Shown here in pieces: positions 12,893 through 14,446 of a stretch of DNA of 14,446 bases (position 1 is the stretch's first letter; each line of letters starts with the position of its first letter). Position numbers and translations under genes: made by a program. The notes under the pieces were generated by a model. The model was not told the DNA's origin. It did no database searches and was given only the letters and a program-made list of their open reading frames with translations. The stretch is from CAYLMG01 sp964464635. GTDB taxonomy: Bacteria > Planctomycetota > Phycisphaerae > Sedimentisphaerales > Anaerobacaceae. The stretch lies in assembly GCA_964464635.1 (NCBI GenBank), contig CAYXGT010000072.1, positions 1 to 14,446 on the forward strand, in the 5' to 3' direction.

Positions 12893-12997
12893 TTGCAGTG
12901 AATGATGAAAGTGAATACTTGGCGGAAAAAAAGAAAATAATAGTAGATAAATTATGAGAGTTTTCAAAACACTATACAGTATAAAGGACTTTTTTTT

Positions 12998-14344
12998 ATG
13001 ATTTTTCAACCGTGCTACGATTTCTTGCAACCGAATGAGAGTACATTGATAGCCCGTACGAAAGCTTCTGTTACTGAAAAAGGGAAAGTTAATGAAGTTG
13101 ACGTAGAAGTTCGCCTTCAGCTTTTGCCTGAATCACAGATTCAGGTAAATGGAGTTTTGCCCAAATCTATGGCTTACGCGGATTTAGCCCGTCTTAGGAG
13201 TTTGGAAATCATTTGCAAAGATAAAGCTGGTAGAGTGGTTCCTACTTTTCTTGGGAGGATTAACATCCTACCAAAGGGCCCTGAATTTGTCTTCCGTACA
13301 CAAAAAGAACCTATAATTGGACTTGGAGATCAGAGTACTGAGATTGCTTCTGTATTTTTTCATCTTTTCAACTATAAACCAATAATGGGGACTAGGCATT
13401 CCACTGAAAAAATTGGTAACGCGCATTACATGATTGCCCATGTAGACCTCAATGGCCATGGCTGGAATATAGAATTAAAATCTTTGCGGACTAGCAGTAA
13501 AACGTTCGAAACGCTAAAAGAAATAGGCGGTTACGGACTGACCCATGTTGGTTGTTTACGAAAAGAAGATAATTCAAATTTTGACGGAAAGACAGCGGAG
13601 AACATGTTAAATGCTTTACGCTTATTCTTGTCATTTAGCAAAGGAATGTGGTGTAATCCATGCCTGGCAGTAGGTTTCAATAAAAAAGAAGACAGAGTAT
13701 GGGAGGAATGGTCTTCTCCTCAGGGTCACTGGGCAATCCCGATATCATGGTTTGATCCATACCATTGCGACCAGTTGGCTGGTCTGTTTTCAGGTTTCAT
13801 GGTAAAATGGGATAATAAAGACTGGCAGAAGGCATTATACGAAGCTATCTTTTTTTATTTGAACAGTAATTGTTCTACCCTTGGTTTTGGAATTGGTATT
13901 GATGCCGGTATTATTCTTACTCAAGCAGCGATTGAAAGACTTTCCTTTGAATATGCAGTAAGACATAAAAAACTAATAGAGTCAAGTGGATTTAAGGATC
14001 TTCGGGCATCTGACAGGTTCCGGTTGCTTTTTTCTTCTTTGGAAATTCCAATAGATATCCCAGAATCAGTGCCAATACTACGGAAACTTGCTAAACGATT
14101 CAGTTGGGTTGATGCACCACACGCAATCACAGAGATAAGGAACTCTCTTGTTCATCCTGAACATAAGCGTCGAGGTCAATTTGGAAAAGGATTTTTTTCT
14201 GTATGGAACTTGGGACAGTGGTACTTGGAACTCGCATTGCTTAGGATATGCAACTATTCTGGTACTTATAGTAATAGGTTGATTCTTGACAAGTGGGTTG
14301 GAAATGTTGAAAATGTGCCATGGGATAATACCAAAGGGAAATAA
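12998..14344 (+). CDS. Uncharacterised 448-residue protein with C-terminal HEPN-like RNxxxH motif
   Basis: No named family is recognised with confidence. The N-terminal 110 residues look beta-rich (VDVEVRLQLLPESQIQVNG, FLGRINILPKGPEFVF). A central region has regularly spaced Trp, Gly and His residues (NGHGWNIELKSL, GGYGLTHVGCLRKED, LSFSKGMWCNPCLAVGF, SSPQGHWAIPISWFDPYH). From about residue 300 a helical domain begins (GIDAGIILTQAAIERLSFEY, with Asp302) and reaches ITEIRNSLVHPEHKRR, where Arg381-Asn382-x3-His386 is the R-N-x3-H motif of HEPN domains. Many HEPN proteins are RNases in toxin-antitoxin, abortive-infection or Cas systems, which makes an RNase effector plausible; no partner such as an MNT nucleotidyltransferase is next to it in the window. 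The start has AAAGGA nine bases upstream, and a strong promoter lies 105 bases upstream. The gene is more A+T-rich than the housekeeping genes and looks acquired. It stands alone, with an uninformative 102 bases after it to the window end. Confidence 0.8.
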   Translation: MIFQPCYDFLQPNESTLIARTKASVTEKGKVNEVDVEVRLQLLPESQIQVNGVLPKSMAYADLARLRSLEIICKDKAGRVVPTFLGRINILPKGPEFVFRTQKEPIIGLGDQSTEIASVFFHLFNYKPIMGTRHSTEKIGNAHYMIAHVDLNGHGWNIELKSLRTSSKTFETLKEIGGYGLTHVGCLRKEDNSNFDGKTAENMLNALRLFLSFSKGMWCNPCLAVGFNKKEDRVWEEWSSPQGHWAIPISWFDPYHCDQLAGLFSGFMVKWDNKDWQKALYEAIFFYLNSNCSTLGFGIGIDAGIILTQAAIERLSFEYAVRHKKLIESSGFKDLRASDRFRLLFSSLEIPIDIPESVPILRKLAKRFSWVDAPHAITEIRNSLVHPEHKRRGQFGKGFFSVWNLGQWYLELALLRICNYSGTYSNRLILDKWVGNVENVPWDNTKGK

Positions 14345-14446
14345 TTTTCAGTTTCCACTTCTTAATCTTTCAAAAACTTTTAGATTTTATGTTTTTCTCT
14401 GTGTTCTTGTATGTTGAATTATAGCATGGTTAATGATAGTCTCACT

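Larger units (their letters stand above)
12635..12997. other. Repeat-laden spacer between HNH-AP2 and HEPN-motif genes
   Basis: About 360 bases without a gene, carrying four things: the purine repeat at 12640-12675, a direct repeat pair (12681-12711 and 12793-12823), a CGCAGAG-type run at 12831-12863, and the promoter of the next gene at 12865-12892. Short open frames here are low-complexity and follow the repeats. Confidence 0.8.

Noticed and set aside
14345..14446. Possible further gene or terminator at the right end
   Set aside because: The 102 bases are A+T-rich with no open frame, hairpin or motif that I can support.

Overview
The window looks like a chromosomal segment of a free-living, probably anaerobic or sedimentary bacterium. 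Gene content and protein style (a GroEL with a long Gly-Met tail and no adjacent groES, small membrane proteins of unknown function, a stand-alone four-helix-bundle IVP gene, an HNH-AP2 gene, and many short pseudo-tandem intergenic repeats) most resemble Planctomycetota of the Phycisphaerae/Sedimentisphaerales type. That placement rests on recalled similarity, not on a marker gene or a search.

Layout. 1-140 is a repeat-rich tail after groEL, which is read leftward (129-1832). A 360-base stretch without a clear gene follows. Then come a membrane-anchored protein of unknown function (2195-2971, +), a convergent small membrane protein (2994-3446, -), a BASS-family sodium/organic anion symporter (3518-4561, +), aspartate-semialdehyde dehydrogenase asd (4713-5714, +) and tRNA pseudouridine synthase truA (5787-6530, +). 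Next is an AT-rich block bounded by a 28-base imperfect inverted repeat. It holds a PIN-like nuclease gene with no ordinary start codon (6599-7573) and a four-helix-bundle IVP gene (7610-7987). After it come a GT4 glycosyltransferase (8057-9229, +), TspO (9254-9730, -), a YjbQ/UPF0047 protein (9843-10259, +), an FMN-binding split-barrel protein (10455-10841, +), a YbaK-type deacylase (10930-11391, +), a four-helix membrane protein (11497-12018, +), an HNH-AP2 endonuclease-like gene (12038-12634, -) and a 448-residue protein with a C-terminal HEPN-like RNxxxH motif (12998-14344, +).

How the parts fit. groEL, asd and truA are ordinary housekeeping genes, mostly transcribed singly or in short runs. 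Two parts look accessory. One is the 6535-8051 cassette, with a putative PIN RNase next to an IVP protein. The other is 12038-14344, with an HNH-AP2 gene, a repeat-laden spacer and a HEPN-motif gene driven by a strong sigma-70-like promoter. Both carry putative nucleases and are bordered by short degenerate repeats. Several repeat dialects (AATCCGTG, CAGAACACAG, GGAAGACAGAGG, CGCAGAG types and a REP-like palindrome) occupy gene boundaries, and in a few places they supply the stop region or the bases just before a start codon. No CRISPR array, rRNA or tRNA gene, integrase or transposase was found.
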